64,000 bases of DNA from Dyella sp. BiH032 (GCF_031954525.1 NZ_CP134867.1:558001-622000); one strand, 5' to 3'. Positions 18,105-28,556 are shown, counted from the first letter of the stretch. A program made the numbers and translations. Notes: generated by a model from the sequence alone, not told the origin.

Positions 18105-19324
18105 AGAGCGGACGTCCGTTAGTCCCGAAGGCCGTGGGCGCGCCCGCGGCACCGCGCGAGGATGCGCTTGAACGATGGCTTCACTGGCTGGTGTTCGCTG
18201 GCTTGGCGTGGCTGATCGTGGGCCTGGCCATCATGCCGTCCGGTGCCTCCTTCAATCCCGGGCGCTGGTACCAGCGCATCCTGGCGCTCACTCTGTATCT
18301 GCCCACGCTGGTGCTGCTGGTCAGGCACCCGCGGAACTGGCTGGATTTCTGGCGCCGGCCATTGATGCCCGCGGCGGTGCTGCTGTTGGCCTGGGGTTCG
18401 CTTTCCCTGCTGTGGGGGCATGCCGACCGGCCGGCCGATGAGGTGGCGAGAAACCTGAGCATCCTGCTTTTTCTTCTGGGCTGGCAGCAGGTGCTGGAAG
18501 GGGACCGTGAGCGCACGCGCTGGCTGCTGCTGGGGTGCGGGCTTGCCTTTGCGGTGGTGGCGATTCCAGCCATCGCCTGGGGGCTCATGTATCCGCCGAG
18601 CGACGGCCGGTTGGTGGGCTTTGGCGTGATGGCCAACGCAAACCTGGCCGCAGGCGCCATGGGCGCGGCGCTGGTCTGGCTATGGCCGTGGGCACCGGAA
18701 GGCCGGGGGCAGTTGGCGCTCAAATGGGGGGCGCTCAGCGTGCTCGCCCTGTTCGTGCTGTTGACCGAGGCACGAAGCGCGCTGGGTGCCCTGTTCTGTG
18801 CCCTGGTCGGGATGATCGTGGCGCGCGGCGGCAAGCGAGCCTACGGGTACGCGCTGGCGGTCGCCCTGCTTGGCGTGGTCGGCTTCGTGGTCGGCCTGCC
18901 CATGCTGATGGAGCGCGGCTGGTCGCTGCGCCCGGAGATATTCGCGCAGTCGATGAGCCTGTTCCTGCAACACCCTTGGCTGGGGCATGGCCAGGGGACT
19001 CCGTTCCAGCTTCATGCCGGCACCGAGACCCTCACCCATGCCCATAACCTCTTCACCCAACTGGCGATCGAGCTGGGCACGCCCGGCGTGCTGCTGTGGA
19101 CGGGCCTGTGGCTGGCACTCGCCTGGCGGGCTTGGCGACACCGCCGGGAGGACCTGGCCCAGGTCGTCCTGGGGCTTTGGATTTTCGGCACCGTGCTGGT
19201 CCAGTTCGACTTGCCTTATCTGCTCGATAGCCCTCGTCCCGGCTGGCTGTTCACCTGGTTGCCGCTGGCGGCGAGCATGGCCCTGGGGCGTGACGCTCCG
19301 CGGAAGGAGACCGCCGGCTTATGA
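18101..19324 (+). CDS. O-antigen ligase / polymerase family membrane protein (Wzy_C, WaaL-like)
   Basis: 407 residues with about ten to twelve hydrophobic helices. The periplasmic loop contains LFLQHPWLGHGQGTPF and the HAHNLFTQLAIELG motif, whose His pair and following acidic residue are characteristic of WaaL-type ligases. It would join lipid-linked polysaccharide to the lipid A core, or polymerise the units. Its ATGA overlaps on both sides couple it to the two GT2 paralogues. Confidence 0.87.
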   Translation: MKSGRPLVPKAVGAPAAPREDALERWLHWLVFAGLAWLIVGLAIMPSGASFNPGRWYQRILALTLYLPTLVLLVRHPRNWLDFWRRPLMPAAVLLLAWGSLSLLWGHADRPADEVARNLSILLFLLGWQQVLEGDRERTRWLLLGCGLAFAVVAIPAIAWGLMYPPSDGRLVGFGVMANANLAAGAMGAALVWLWPWAPEGRGQLALKWGALSVLALFVLLTEARSALGALFCALVGMIVARGGKRAYGYALAVALLGVVGFVVGLPMLMERGWSLRPEIFAQSMSLFLQHPWLGHGQGTPFQLHAGTETLTHAHNLFTQLAIELGTPGVLLWTGLWLALAWRAWRHRREDLAQVVLGLWIFGTVLVQFDLPYLLDSPRPGWLFTWLPLAASMALGRDAPRKETAGL

Positions 19325-20202
19325 GCGTTTCGCTCGTGGTGCTTACCTACAACTGGCCGGAAGCGCTCACGCGGGTACTGGACACCGTCGCCGCCCAGCG
19401 CCGGCTGCCGGACGAAGTCATCGTCGCGGATGACGGATCCGGACCGCAGACGGCGGCGGTCATCGCGGCCAGGGAGGGGGCTTTTCCCGTGCCTCTGCGC
19501 CACGTCTGGCAGGAAGACCGGGGGTTTCGCGCAGCGCGCGCCCGCAACCGGGGTTTTGCGGCGGCGAAAGGCGATTACGTGGTACTGATCGACGGGGACA
19601 TGTTGCTGCATCCGTCGTTCATCGCCGACCACCTGATGCTGGCGGAGCAGGGTTACTTTCTCCAGGGCGGTCGCCTCAAGGCCAACGGCGAGGAGAGCGC
19701 CCGCCTGCTGGCCGGCGGTTCGCCGGTTTTCGCGCCCTGGTTGCACGGCAACTTCCACGAGTTCGACGGGACGCGCCGCCTCTATGCGTTCCGCCAGCCG
19801 CTGCTCGCGCGCTGGAAAGCACGTGCCCGCCGCGGTGGGCGCGTCATGAGCTGCAATATGAGTTTCTGGCGCGAGGATCTGCTGCGCGTCAACGGCTTCG
19901 ACGAACGCATGGAGGGTTACGGCGCCGAGGACCGCGAGCTGGCCGCGCGGCTGGAAAACGCCGGTGTCCGCCGGCGCCAGCTCAAGTGGGCCGCCTTGGC
20001 GGTGCACCTGGAGCACCGGTCGCGGGCACAACCGGACGTGGACGACCCCACCCTACCCAACAACCGGCTGTTCCGTCAGACCATCGAACAGCGCATCACG
20101 CGCTGCGAGCTGGGCATCGACCGCCATCTGGCCGAATTCGCGGAACAGCGGGCCGGAACAAACGCGCTGCAGGCACCGACCGGGTCATCCGCTAGTGTCT
20201 GA
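19321..20202 (+). CDS. GT2 glycosyltransferase with GT7-like C-terminal domain
   Basis: 293 residues, paralogous to the gene at 17208. Motifs: SLVVLTYNWPEALTRVL, VIVADDGSGPQT, VVLIDGDMLLHPSF, CNMSFWREDLLRVNGFDERM and GYGAEDRELAARLENAG. The start ATGA overlaps the ligase stop. The two related transferases on either side of the ligase probably act on successive sugars of the same polymer or core. Donor not determinable. Confidence 0.88.
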   Translation: MSVSLVVLTYNWPEALTRVLDTVAAQRRLPDEVIVADDGSGPQTAAVIAAREGAFPVPLRHVWQEDRGFRAARARNRGFAAAKGDYVVLIDGDMLLHPSFIADHLMLAEQGYFLQGGRLKANGEESARLLAGGSPVFAPWLHGNFHEFDGTRRLYAFRQPLLARWKARARRGGRVMSCNMSFWREDLLRVNGFDERMEGYGAEDRELAARLENAGVRRRQLKWAALAVHLEHRSRAQPDVDDPTLPNNRLFRQTIEQRITRCELGIDRHLAEFAEQRAGTNALQAPTGSSASV

Positions 20203-20223
20203 CGCACCCTCTCCGGAGTCTGC

Positions 20224-21333
20224 GTGAAAGTTCTTTGCACCAATTTCCACACCGGCGACGGCGGCGGACATACCACGTACCTGCGCTGGCTCGCGGCCGG
20301 CTTGCGCGAGCGCCACGAGATCCACATAGCCGCGCCGCCGGGAAGCCGCCTTAACGAAGAGGCGAGGCGCATCGAGGGTGTGACGGTGTTGGACCAGCCG
20401 TTCCCGAACGGCTTGAACAAGTTCGCGGCCCGCGCCGCGGCGCGGCGTCAGCTGGCGGCCTACCTGCGCGAGCATCGCTTCGACCTGATCCACGTTAACG
20501 GATCGGCCGACCACCGGCTCGTCCTGGCTGCCCTGCCCGACCCGCGTCCGCGCATTGTGCTCACCAAGCACAACTCCAAGCCGATGACGGGCCTGGGGCA
20601 TTGGTGGCGGGCCAGGCAGACCGACGCGGTGATCGCCGTGTGCGAGTACACGCGTCGGCAGCTCGCTCAAACCGCGTATCGGCGTTGTCTGCTTGCCACG
20701 GTCTACAACGGCGTCGATCTCGACCGGTACCGTCCTTGCCCAGCCGACGAGGCCGGCGCCGTGCGCGCGCACTGGGCCGGCGATCGGCAGGACGTCCTCA
20801 TGCTCGGCAGCAATGCCGGCACGGCGGACTACAAGGGTTGGATGGACCTGGCCGAAGCGTTGCAATGGCTCGAACCGCAGGAGCGGCGCCGGTTGCGCGT
20901 GCTGGTGGCGGGCGTGCCGCCCAAGGCATCGGTGCGTGAGCGCATCGCCGGCATGGGCCTGGCGGAGACGGTGGTGTTTCCGGGCCTGCTGTCCGACGTG
21001 CGGCCGCTGGTGGCGGCGTTCGATGCCGGCTTCGTGCTCTCCTGGGACGTGGAGACCATCTCCTTCGCCTGCCGCGAAATGATGGCGATGGGCAAGCCGG
21101 TGCTGGTCAGCGATTACGCGGGCTTGCCGGAGAACATCCGCCCTGGCGAAGACGGTTGGGTGGTACCGGTACGGGATCGCGACGCGATCGCCGCGCAGAT
21201 CCGGCAGCTACTGGCCGAGCGCGATCGCCTGCCGGCGATGGGCCGTGCCGCCCATGCTCATGCCCAGGCGGAGTTCGGCCTGGCGGCGTTCATCGAGCGC
21301 ACCGAGGCGGTCTACCGGCAACTGCTGGGCTGA
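20224..21333 (+). CDS. GT4-family glycosyltransferase (GT-B fold)
   Basis: 369 residues beginning with GTG at 20224, preceded by CGGAG. N-terminal acceptor domain CTNFHTGDGGGHTTYLRWL; C-terminal donor domain VFPGLLSDVRPLVAAFDAG, then SFACREMMAMGKPVLVSDYAGLPENI, matching the GT4 E-x7-E region. It ends the plus-strand run and is 21 bases after the previous gene, so co-transcription is likely. Confidence 0.88.
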   Translation: MKVLCTNFHTGDGGGHTTYLRWLAAGLRERHEIHIAAPPGSRLNEEARRIEGVTVLDQPFPNGLNKFAARAAARRQLAAYLREHRFDLIHVNGSADHRLVLAALPDPRPRIVLTKHNSKPMTGLGHWWRARQTDAVIAVCEYTRRQLAQTAYRRCLLATVYNGVDLDRYRPCPADEAGAVRAHWAGDRQDVLMLGSNAGTADYKGWMDLAEALQWLEPQERRRLRVLVAGVPPKASVRERIAGMGLAETVVFPGLLSDVRPLVAAFDAGFVLSWDVETISFACREMMAMGKPVLVSDYAGLPENIRPGEDGWVVPVRDRDAIAAQIRQLLAERDRLPAMGRAAHAHAQAEFGLAAFIERTEAVYRQLLG

Positions 21334-21345
21334 GCGCGGCGCGCC

Positions 21346-23073
21346 TTATTCCAGCGCGGCCGCCGGCACGCGGTCGACGTCCTCGCCGGGAACGCAGCCC
21401 GGAATCACCGCGTCCGCCTTGAACAGCCACCACTCGCGGCGGTTGGCATGGCCCAGGCTGATGGCCTTGCTGCGGTCGACGCACTTGTCCATCACGCCGT
21501 CCAGCGCGAACAGCCAGCGCCGAGCCGGCTCCTGCGCCTGCCACTTCACCGCTGCGGCGTACTGCTCGTGCCAGGGCACGGTGAAGCCGAAATCGGTGGC
21601 AGGGCGGTCGAGCATGAGCAGGTTCTGCTCCTTCCATGCCACCAGACCCAGTTCGTCGCCGGCGGGCACGCGCTCGCGCACGTCCTGCATCACGCCGGCG
21701 GCGGAGCTGGAATCGTTGAGCAGCGGATAGGCCCACAGGCTCCAGGCCAGCCACATGGCGGCCATGCCGCCGCAGACGGCCCACACGGCACGGCGCAGAC
21801 GCAGGGCGGCGATCAGTAGCAGCTGTACGGCGCCGATCGCGACGAACATCCACCACAGCGCATGGCCACCGTCCTCGAAGCCGCGCGCGGTGGCGAATTC
21901 CGTGGCGAATTTCGGGTGCGCGGCGAGCGCGTAGGCGCCGACGCCGAGCATGGCTGCGCCCATCGCGCCGATGAACAGCAGGCCCGCGAGCCGCAGCCAG
22001 CGCTTCTGTAGCAGTTCGCCAAGGAACGGGCCGGTGATCAGCGCGACCATCGGCAGCGCCGGCATGATGTAGACGTCGCGCTTGCCTTTCGGAATGGCGA
22101 AAAAGATCAGGATCAGGATCACCCAGCCCAGCGGCAGCAGGATGCGCGCGTCCTTCGCTTTCAGGCGCTGCCACCAGCGCGGCAGCGTGCCCGGATAAGT
22201 CAGCGACAGCGGCAGCCAGCTGAAGAGGACGATCGGCACGTAGTAGAACGGCGAATGGTGATGGTCCCAGGACTTGCTGTAGCGGCCCGCCGTCTGGTGG
22301 AACAGGATGTCGTTGACGTACGCGGCGTAGGCCGGGTCGCCCGCGTGCGCCTTCGCGCCCAGCAGCATCGGCACCAGCCATAGCGCGATCGCCGCGAGCA
22401 GCGCCACCAGGCCCAGCGGCCAACGCCACCACGCACCGGGACCCATGCGGGACACACCGTCCCACTGCCCGCGCCAGGCGACCAGGTAAGGCACCAGCAT
22501 GAACAGCGCGAGCACGCCCACGCCCTTGGTGATGACGCCGAGGCCGGCACAGAAGCAGCCGAACCAGAACGCGCGCCAGTGGGGGCCTTTCAGCAGGTGC
22601 AGCAGCAGGCTCCAGTTGGCGGCAGTGATGTAGAACATCACCAGCGGGTCGATCTGTGCGCGTTTGACCTGGTAGACGAACTGAAAGCTCACCAGTAGCG
22701 CCGCGGCCGCGTACAAGCCGGCTTGCCGGTTCCACAGGCGCCGGCCCAGGTCGTACACCAGCAGCAGCGTGCCCAGCGCGGCGAGCAGCGACGGCAGCAG
22801 GAAGGCGATGCGCCAGCTGCCGGTGATCGCAAAGCTGGCCGCTTCCGTCCACATCAGCATCGGCGGCTTGTCCGAATACAGCTCGCTGCCGCGATGCGGG
22901 AACAGCCAGTCGCCGCTTTCGACCATCTGCTTGGCGGCCAGCGTGAAGCGCGGCTCGTCCGAGGGCCAGGGATCGCGCAGGCCGATGCCGGCGCCGATCA
23001 CGACCGCGGCGAAGATCAGCAGCAGCCAGAAATAGCGGCGTTCCTGGGAGGTGGCGTGCGAGGCAACGGACAT
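21346..23073 (-). CDS. GT39 (ArnT-like) membrane glycosyltransferase
   Basis: 575 residues with many hydrophobic helices. GLRDPWPSDEPRFTLAAKQM and SDKPPMLMW are the first-loop motifs of ArnT-type lipid-linked-sugar transferases. Convergent with the GT4 gene (12-base gap) and in the same direction as rsmB-fmt-def. Function is probably transfer of an undecaprenyl-phosphate-linked sugar to lipid A or a similar acceptor in the periplasm. Confidence 0.87.
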   Translation of the reverse strand: MSVASHATSQERRYFWLLLIFAAVVIGAGIGLRDPWPSDEPRFTLAAKQMVESGDWLFPHRGSELYSDKPPMLMWTEAASFAITGSWRIAFLLPSLLAALGTLLLVYDLGRRLWNRQAGLYAAAALLVSFQFVYQVKRAQIDPLVMFYITAANWSLLLHLLKGPHWRAFWFGCFCAGLGVITKGVGVLALFMLVPYLVAWRGQWDGVSRMGPGAWWRWPLGLVALLAAIALWLVPMLLGAKAHAGDPAYAAYVNDILFHQTAGRYSKSWDHHHSPFYYVPIVLFSWLPLSLTYPGTLPRWWQRLKAKDARILLPLGWVILILIFFAIPKGKRDVYIMPALPMVALITGPFLGELLQKRWLRLAGLLFIGAMGAAMLGVGAYALAAHPKFATEFATARGFEDGGHALWWMFVAIGAVQLLLIAALRLRRAVWAVCGGMAAMWLAWSLWAYPLLNDSSSAAGVMQDVRERVPAGDELGLVAWKEQNLLMLDRPATDFGFTVPWHEQYAAAVKWQAQEPARRWLFALDGVMDKCVDRSKAISLGHANRREWWLFKADAVIPGCVPGEDVDRVPAAALE

Positions 23074-23151
23074 GCGTGAGTTCCGGCGGCAGGGCCGCGA
23101 CTGCGTGGCAATTCGAAGAAACGTGCGGGGCCCGGCGCCGGCCAGGCGCGA

Positions 23152-24447
23152 TCAGGCCCGTTCGAGCACGGCATAGTACATGCCGTCGAGGTCTCCATCC
23201 CCGGGAAGCAGCTGCCAGCCCACGGATGCCGCCTGTCCGGCGGGCAGCGTGAAGGCGGCGGCGCGCGCATCGGGGCGGTCGGCGAGGAAGGCTTGCACCA
23301 CGGCTTCGTTCTCCGACTTGAGCAGCGAGCAGGTCACATAGACGAGACGGCCGCCGGAGGCGAGCAGAGGCCACAGCGCATCGAGAATGCGCCGCTGCTG
23401 GGCAGCCAGCGCCGGGACGTCGCTCTCGCGGCGATGCAGGCGTACGTCGGGCCGGCGGCGCAGCACGCCGGTGGCGGAGCACGGCGCGTCGATCAGGATG
23501 CGGTCGAACGGACGGCCATCCCACCACGCGTCGGGCTGGCCGGCGTCGCCGACGATCAGCTCGGCCGACAGGCCGAGACGTTCGACATTCTGGCGGATGC
23601 GCGTGGCACGTCTGGCGTCGAACTCGACCGCGGTGAGGGCGAGGTCCGCACGCTCGAGCAAGTGGCAGGCTTTGCCGCCCGGGGCGGCACAGGCGTCGAG
23701 GACGCGGATGCCGTCGCGGACCTCGGCCAGGTCGGCAGCGATCTGGGCGGCACCGTCCTGTACGGCAAACAGGCCTTCGGCGAAACCCGGCATGCGGGTG
23801 ACGTCCGTGCTGTGCGGCAGGACGATGCCGTCGGCGAGCCACGGATGCGGCTCGGCGGCGTAGCCGGCGGCGCGCAGCGGGGCGAGGAAGGCATCGCGGG
23901 TAGTGCGGCGCCGGTTGGCGCGCAGCATCAGCGGCGGCTCGAGGTTGTCGGCGGCCATGACTGCGTCCGCCTGTGCCGGCCAATCGCGGGCGATGGCCTT
24001 GGCCAGCCAGGCGGGATGGGCGTGACGGGTCTGCGGCTTGGCGTCCAGGGCCGCGAGCAGCTCGGTACGCTCGCGCTGCCAGCGCCGCAGGAGCGCGTTC
24101 ACCAGCCCGGCCAGGCGCGGCCGCTGCAGCGCGCGCGCGGCCTGCACCGTGGCGGCGACGGCTGCATAGTCGGGGAGCTGCAGGATTTCCAGCTGCACCA
24201 GACCCAGGACGAGCAGCGCGTGCACGGCCGGCTCCTTCTGGCGCAGCGGCTTGTCGAGCAGGCGATCGAGCGCGGGGTCGAAGCGCAGCCACCAGCGCGC
24301 GCCGTCGTTGAGCAGGGCCGTGAACAGGGCGCGGTCGCGCGGATCGGCCAGCCGCGGCGCATGGCGCTCGGCGGCATCGCGCAGCGAGGCGCCGCGCAGG
24401 GCCACTTCGGCGAGGGCTTGCGCGGCGAGGGCACGGGTATCGGTCAT
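23152..24447 (-). CDS. rsmB: 16S rRNA (cytosine-967-C5)-methyltransferase RsmB
   Basis: 431 residues: N-terminal NusB-like RNA-binding domain (about 1-140), then the SAM-dependent methyltransferase. Motifs [16 protein letters not shown] (SAM site), [15 protein letters not shown] and [11 protein letters not shown] (nucleophilic Cys in TCS) are intact. It methylates C967 of 16S rRNA. The start overlaps the fmt stop by ATGA, giving the classical def-fmt-rsmB order. Confidence 0.97.
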   Translation of the reverse strand: MTDTRALAAQALAEVALRGASLRDAAERHAPRLADPRDRALFTALLNDGARWWLRFDPALDRLLDKPLRQKEPAVHALLVLGLVQLEILQLPDYAAVAATVQAARALQRPRLAGLVNALLRRWQRERTELLAALDAKPQTRHAHPAWLAKAIARDWPAQADAVMAADNLEPPLMLRANRRRTTRDAFLAPLRAAGYAAEPHPWLADGIVLPHSTDVTRMPGFAEGLFAVQDGAAQIAADLAEVRDGIRVLDACAAPGGKACHLLERADLALTAVEFDARRATRIRQNVERLGLSAELIVGDAGQPDAWWDGRPFDRILIDAPCSATGVLRRRPDVRLHRRESDVPALAAQQRRILDALWPLLASGGRLVYVTCSLLKSENEAVVQAFLADRPDARAAAFTLPAGQAASVGWQLLPGDGDLDGMYYAVLERA

Positions 24448-25382
24448 CGGGGAGAGCGTAGGTCGGGACGGGCGTTGAGGTAGTCGGCCGCGCCAATGCG
24501 CTTGCCGCCCGCCCGCTGCAGCGCGGTCACCCGCAGCGCACCCTGGCCGCAGGCGATCTCGATGCCGTCGCGACCGGCGGACAGCACGCTGCCGGGCGCG
24601 GCATGGTGGTCGCGCTCGATGGCTTCCGCCGCCCAGATGCGCAGGCTCTCGCCGGCGATCTCGCCTTCGGCCACGGGCCAGGGATCGAAGGCGCGCACTT
24701 GGCGTTCGAGGGCGAGGGCGTCGCGCTGGAAGTCCAGCTTCGCCTCGGCCTTGTCCAGCTTGTGCGCGTAGGTGACGCCCTCGTCCGGCTGGGCTTGGGG
24801 AATGAGGGCATCGCCGGCCATGACGCGGCGCAGACCGTCGGCCAGGACCTCGGCACCGAGTGCGGAAAGGCGGTCGTGCAGGGTGCCGCCGGTGTCGTCG
24901 CGACCGATCGGTGTGCGGCGTTCCAGCAGCACCGGGCCGGTATCCAGGCCGGCTTCCATCTGCATCAGGTCCACGCCGCTTTCGGCATCGCCGGCGAGGA
25001 TCGCGCGCTGGATCGGCGCAGCGCCGCGCCAGCGCGGCAGCAGGCTGGCATGTACGTTCCAGCAGCCCAGGCGCGGCAGGGCCAGCACCTTGCGCGGCAG
25101 GATCAGGCCGTAGGCGACCACCACCATCAGATCCGGCCGGAAGGCGGCGAGCGTGTCGCGCGCTTCCTGGCTCTTCAGCGACTCGGGTTGCTCCACCGGG
25201 ATGCCGGCGGCCAGCGCGGCCTGCTTCACCGGGCTGGGGGTGAGCTTGCGGCCGCGTCCTGCGGGGCGGTCGGGCTGGGTATAGACGGCCACCACCTCGG
25301 CGCCGCTGGCGCGGCAGGCTTCCAGGCAGGGGACGGAGAACTCGGGCGTGCCGGCGAAGACGACGCGCAGGGGCGCGCCCAT
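24444..25382 (-). CDS. fmt: Methionyl-tRNA formyltransferase
   Basis: 312 residues. Catalytic [20 protein letters not shown] segment, [12 protein letters not shown] and the [14 protein letters not shown] start are canonical. Uses 10-formyl-tetrahydrofolate to formylate initiator Met-tRNA. Its start overlaps the def stop by one base (TGATG), and its stop overlaps rsmB (ATGA). Confidence 0.97.
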   Translation of the reverse strand: MGAPLRVVFAGTPEFSVPCLEACRASGAEVVAVYTQPDRPAGRGRKLTPSPVKQAALAAGIPVEQPESLKSQEARDTLAAFRPDLMVVVAYGLILPRKVLALPRLGCWNVHASLLPRWRGAAPIQRAILAGDAESGVDLMQMEAGLDTGPVLLERRTPIGRDDTGGTLHDRLSALGAEVLADGLRRVMAGDALIPQAQPDEGVTYAHKLDKAEAKLDFQRDALALERQVRAFDPWPVAEGEIAGESLRIWAAEAIERDHHAAPGSVLSAGRDGIEIACGQGALRVTALQRAGGKRIGAADYLNARPDLRSPR

Positions 25383-25891
25383 CAAGCGGTGGCCGCCTGC
25401 TTGCGCTGCTTCTCCAGGCGCTTGAGCAGCATGGAGCGCTTCAGGGGCGACAGGTAATCGACGAAAACCTTGCCGGCCAGGTGGTCCATCTCGTGCTGGA
25501 TGCACACGGCCAGCGGGCCTTCGAATTCCCGGACGATCTCGTTGCCGTCCACGTCCTGGGCCTTGACCTTGATCTTCAGCGCGCGGGTCACGTCGGCATA
25601 GATGCCGGGGAAGGACAGGCAGCCTTCCTGGTATACCTGGGCGCCGTCCTTCTCGAGGATCTCGGCATTGATCAGCGCCAGGGGCTCGTTGCGCTCGTCG
25701 CTCATGTCGGCCACCAGGACGCGCTGGTGCACGTTCACCTGGGTGGCGGCCAGGCCCACGCCGTTGGCGGCGTACATGGTTTCGAACATGTCCGCCACGA
25801 ACTGTTTCAGCTCGGCGTCGAACACGCGGACGGGCTCCGCCTTGGTACGCAGCCGGGGATCGGGGAACTCGAGAATGGTCAGGGTCGACAT
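25382..25891 (-). CDS. def: Peptide deformylase
   Basis: 169 residues with all three deformylase motifs: [15 protein letters not shown] (metal Cys) and QHEMDHLAG (metal His pair and catalytic Glu). Removes the formyl group from nascent proteins. The start at 25891 was chosen because GAGGTGA precedes it; an upstream in-frame start at 25900 is less likely. Forms an operon with fmt and rsmB. Confidence 0.97.
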   Translation of the reverse strand: MSTLTILEFPDPRLRTKAEPVRVFDAELKQFVADMFETMYAANGVGLAATQVNVHQRVLVADMSDERNEPLALINAEILEKDGAQVYQEGCLSFPGIYADVTRALKIKVKAQDVDGNEIVREFEGPLAVCIQHEMDHLAGKVFVDYLSPLKRSMLLKRLEKQRKQAATA

Positions 25892-26080
25892 GCAAATCAC
25901 CTCGGCGCCAAAAATGCGGCCGAATCGGTGAAAACCCAGCCCAGGCGCGATCTAGAATGAACCTCATTGTACGCCGGCAACCCCCCGTCTGGCAGACGAA
26001 TTTGCCAACTGGCTCTGGTTGCGGGCGCTGAACCTTCGGTTACACTCCTCCGAGCATCGGGGGATGGGGGATTCCCGTTT

Positions 26081-27205
26081 ATGATCAGAAAGTCCATCGG
26101 GCTGCTGGCCGGCATGCTGGTCACGGTTGCCGTGTACGCCGCTGGCGCCCAATTGCGTGCCGACCATCCCGATTCCTACACCGTGCGCAAAGGCGACACG
26201 CTGTGGAGCATCTCGGCGCGTTTCCTCTCCAAGCCCTGGTTGTGGCCGGAAATCTGGCAGGCCAATCCGCAGGTGCAGAACCCGCACCTGATCTATCCGG
26301 GCGACGTGCTCAACCTCTCCTTCATCAACGGTCCACGCCTCGGCCTGCAGCCGCGCGTGCGCGCCGAGGGTGAGCCGATCCCGGCGATTCCGCTGTCCGA
26401 GCTGCGCATGTTCCTGAAGGAAACGCGCGTGATGGACTCCAACGAAGTCAACGACTCGCCTTACGTGGTCGGCTTCGAGGAAGCGCGTCTGCGCGGCACG
26501 ATCGGGCAGAACGTCTACGTGCGCAACCTGAAGGGCGACCCGGGCCAGCGTTGGGCGATCGTCCGTCCCACGCACGTGTTCCGCGGCTTCAACGAGGATG
26601 ACCGCAGCGAGCCTTACGGCCTGGTCGGTCACGATCTCGATAGCGACGTTTCCATGGTCAACGGCCCCTGGAAGGAAGACTTCCGCGAGGACCATCACTA
26701 CGGCCGCGGCAAGGACCTCGGCGTGGAAGTGACGGTGATCGGTACGGCCGAGACGCTGCGCACGGGCGATCCGTCCACGCTGCTCCTGCTGGATTCCACG
26801 CAGGAAATCCGCAAGGGCGATCGCATCATGCCGATCGACGACAAGCCCTACGACGCCTACTACTACCCGCATGCGCCGAAGGCGGTGCCAGACAACGCCC
26901 GCGTGATCGCCTTCACCGACGCGCTGGACGCCGTTGGGCCGAAGCAGGTGGTCGCGCTGTCGATCGGTGCGAAGGATGGCGTCGAGAACGGCCAGACCTA
27001 TTCGATGGTGCATCCGGGCGAGACCATCCACGACGACGTCGCCAACAACAGCTGGAATCGCGGCGTGGGCCAGCGCGTGACGCTGCCGGAGGAATTCGTC
27101 GGCCACGTGATGGTGTTCCGCACCTTCGATCGCGTCAGCTACGGCCTGGTGATGGACGGCGTGAAGCCGGTCTCCAAGGGCGATCGCCTGACGATGCCCG
27201 AATAA
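26081..27205 (+). CDS. LysM-domain exported protein
   Basis: 374 residues. Signal peptide or membrane anchor (MIRKSIGLLAGMLVTVAVYAAGA), then one LysM domain (YTVRKGDTLWSISARFLSKP; IYPGDVLNLS). The rest, about 270 residues, is the conserved long tail found in the gammaproteobacterial LysM protein encoded upstream of dprA. LysM should bind peptidoglycan; the job of the tail is unknown. Divergent from def, followed by a terminator and then dprA. Confidence 0.93.
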   Translation: MIRKSIGLLAGMLVTVAVYAAGAQLRADHPDSYTVRKGDTLWSISARFLSKPWLWPEIWQANPQVQNPHLIYPGDVLNLSFINGPRLGLQPRVRAEGEPIPAIPLSELRMFLKETRVMDSNEVNDSPYVVGFEEARLRGTIGQNVYVRNLKGDPGQRWAIVRPTHVFRGFNEDDRSEPYGLVGHDLDSDVSMVNGPWKEDFREDHHYGRGKDLGVEVTVIGTAETLRTGDPSTLLLLDSTQEIRKGDRIMPIDDKPYDAYYYPHAPKAVPDNARVIAFTDALDAVGPKQVVALSIGAKDGVENGQTYSMVHPGETIHDDVANNSWNRGVGQRVTLPEEFVGHVMVFRTFDRVSYGLVMDGVKPVSKGDRLTMPE

Positions 27206-27228
27206 AAACATCGGCATTGCCTGACAGA

Positions 27229-27255
27229 ACGGCGCGGCATGTCCGCGCCGTTTTC
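27229..27255 (+). terminator. Intrinsic terminator after the LysM gene
   Basis: ACGGCGCGG-CATGT-CCGCGCCGT stem followed by TTTTCG, 24 bases after the LysM stop. Confidence 0.85.
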
Positions 27256-27282
27256 GTTTGCGCCGCTGCGTAGACTGCGGCC

Positions 27283-28416
27283 ATGAACGAAACCGACGAA
27301 CTGCGCGCCTGGCTGGTCCTGCTGCGCACGCCGGGCCTGGGGCCGGCGACTCTCCGCGAATGGCTGGTTGCCGATGAGCGCCGTATCGACGCCGTGCTGG
27401 CCCACGCGCCGCGCCGGGCCGCGAGCCTCGGCGCGCCTGCGCTGGCCTGGCTGGAATGCCCGGACGAGGCGTTGCTGGCCGCCGACCTGGCTTGGCTGGA
27501 GCAGCCGGCGCGGCGGCTGCTGCGGTGTACGGACGCCGATTTCCCGCCGCTGCTGGAAGCGATCCCCGGCCCGCCTGCGGCGCTCTTCGTAGCCGGGGAC
27601 CCCGGCCTGCTCCTGCTGCCCCAGGTGGCGATCGTGGGCGCCCGGGGCGCCACCGCGGCCGGCCTGGCGCATGCGCGGGCCTTCGCGCGGGAACTGGCCC
27701 TGGCCGGCTTCGTGGTCACCAGCGGCATGGCTGACGGGGTGGATGGCGCGGCGCACCTGGGCGCGCTGGACGCGGGGCGCCCGACCGTCGCCGTCATCGG
27801 CACCGGCGCGGACCGGGTTTACCCCGGAAAGCATCATGGGCTGGCGCGGCGCATCGCCGAGGCGGGGGCGCTGGTGAGCGAATTTCCGCTCGGCACGCCG
27901 GCCGTGGCCGGTCACTTCCCCCGGCGCAACCGCATCCTCTCTGGCCTCGCCCTGGGCACGCTGGTGGTGGAGGCGGATCTCAAGTCCGGGTCCCTGATCA
28001 CCGCGCGGCTGGCCGGCGAACAGGGGCGGGAGGTTTTCGCCCTGCCCGGCTCCATCCATAATCCGCTCGCCCGTGGCTGCCACCGGCTGATCCGCGACGG
28101 CGCCCGCCTGGTGGAAACGGCTGGCGAAGTAGCCGAGGTCCTGGTCCCGCAGGCCCGCGCCCTGGGCGTCGAGCTTGCGGCCCGGCTGCAGGACGGTGCG
28201 ACGGCGGAGGCGCCTTCGGATGCCGCCGCCGGCTGGAATGGCGATCCGGATTACGCGCGGCTCGTCGCGGCCTTGGGCCACGATCCGGCGTCCCTGGACG
28301 ACCTGGCCGAACGCACGGGGCAGTCCGCCGCCGCCCTTTCCTCCATGCTGCTGATGCTGGAGCTGGAAGGGATCGTGGGCAGCCTCGCGGGCAATCGTTA
28401 CCAGCGGCTTGCCTAG
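27283..28416 (+). CDS. dprA: DNA-processing protein DprA
   Basis: 377 residues. N-terminal SAM-like region, Rossmann-like core (VAIVGARGATAAGLAHARAF; SGMADGVDGAAHLGAL; VIGTGADRVYP; NRILSGLALGTLVVEA; SGSLITARLAGEQGREVFALP) and a C-terminal winged helix (LDDLAERTGQSAAALSSML). It protects incoming single-stranded DNA and loads RecA in natural transformation. Confidence 0.96.
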   Translation: MNETDELRAWLVLLRTPGLGPATLREWLVADERRIDAVLAHAPRRAASLGAPALAWLECPDEALLAADLAWLEQPARRLLRCTDADFPPLLEAIPGPPAALFVAGDPGLLLLPQVAIVGARGATAAGLAHARAFARELALAGFVVTSGMADGVDGAAHLGALDAGRPTVAVIGTGADRVYPGKHHGLARRIAEAGALVSEFPLGTPAVAGHFPRRNRILSGLALGTLVVEADLKSGSLITARLAGEQGREVFALPGSIHNPLARGCHRLIRDGARLVETAGEVAEVLVPQARALGVELAARLQDGATAEAPSDAAAGWNGDPDYARLVAALGHDPASLDDLAERTGQSAAALSSMLLMLELEGIVGSLAGNRYQRLA

Positions 28417-28534
28417 CGCGGACCCCGGCCCGCAGGGAGGGGCGCGAGGCCCCGGCCGAAGCCGTCCTGCTGCTCGTTTTCACGAGGCGGAGCTTGACGG
28501 CGTCAGCCGGGCATGCCTTTAACTAAATAAAGAA

Positions 28535-28556
28535 GGCCCGCCCAACGTGGCGGGCC
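28535..28556 (+). terminator. Hairpin before topA, probable terminator of dprA
   Basis: GGCCCGCC-CAACGT-GGCGGGCC perfect 8-bp stem 119 bases after the dprA stop; the following T run is short, so termination may be partial or factor-dependent. Confidence 0.5.

Noticed and set aside
21290..24496. Very long minus-strand open frame spanning the GT39 and rsmB genes
   Set aside because: It runs in a different frame of the same strand over two well-recognised genes and has Arg/Ala-rich composition without domains.
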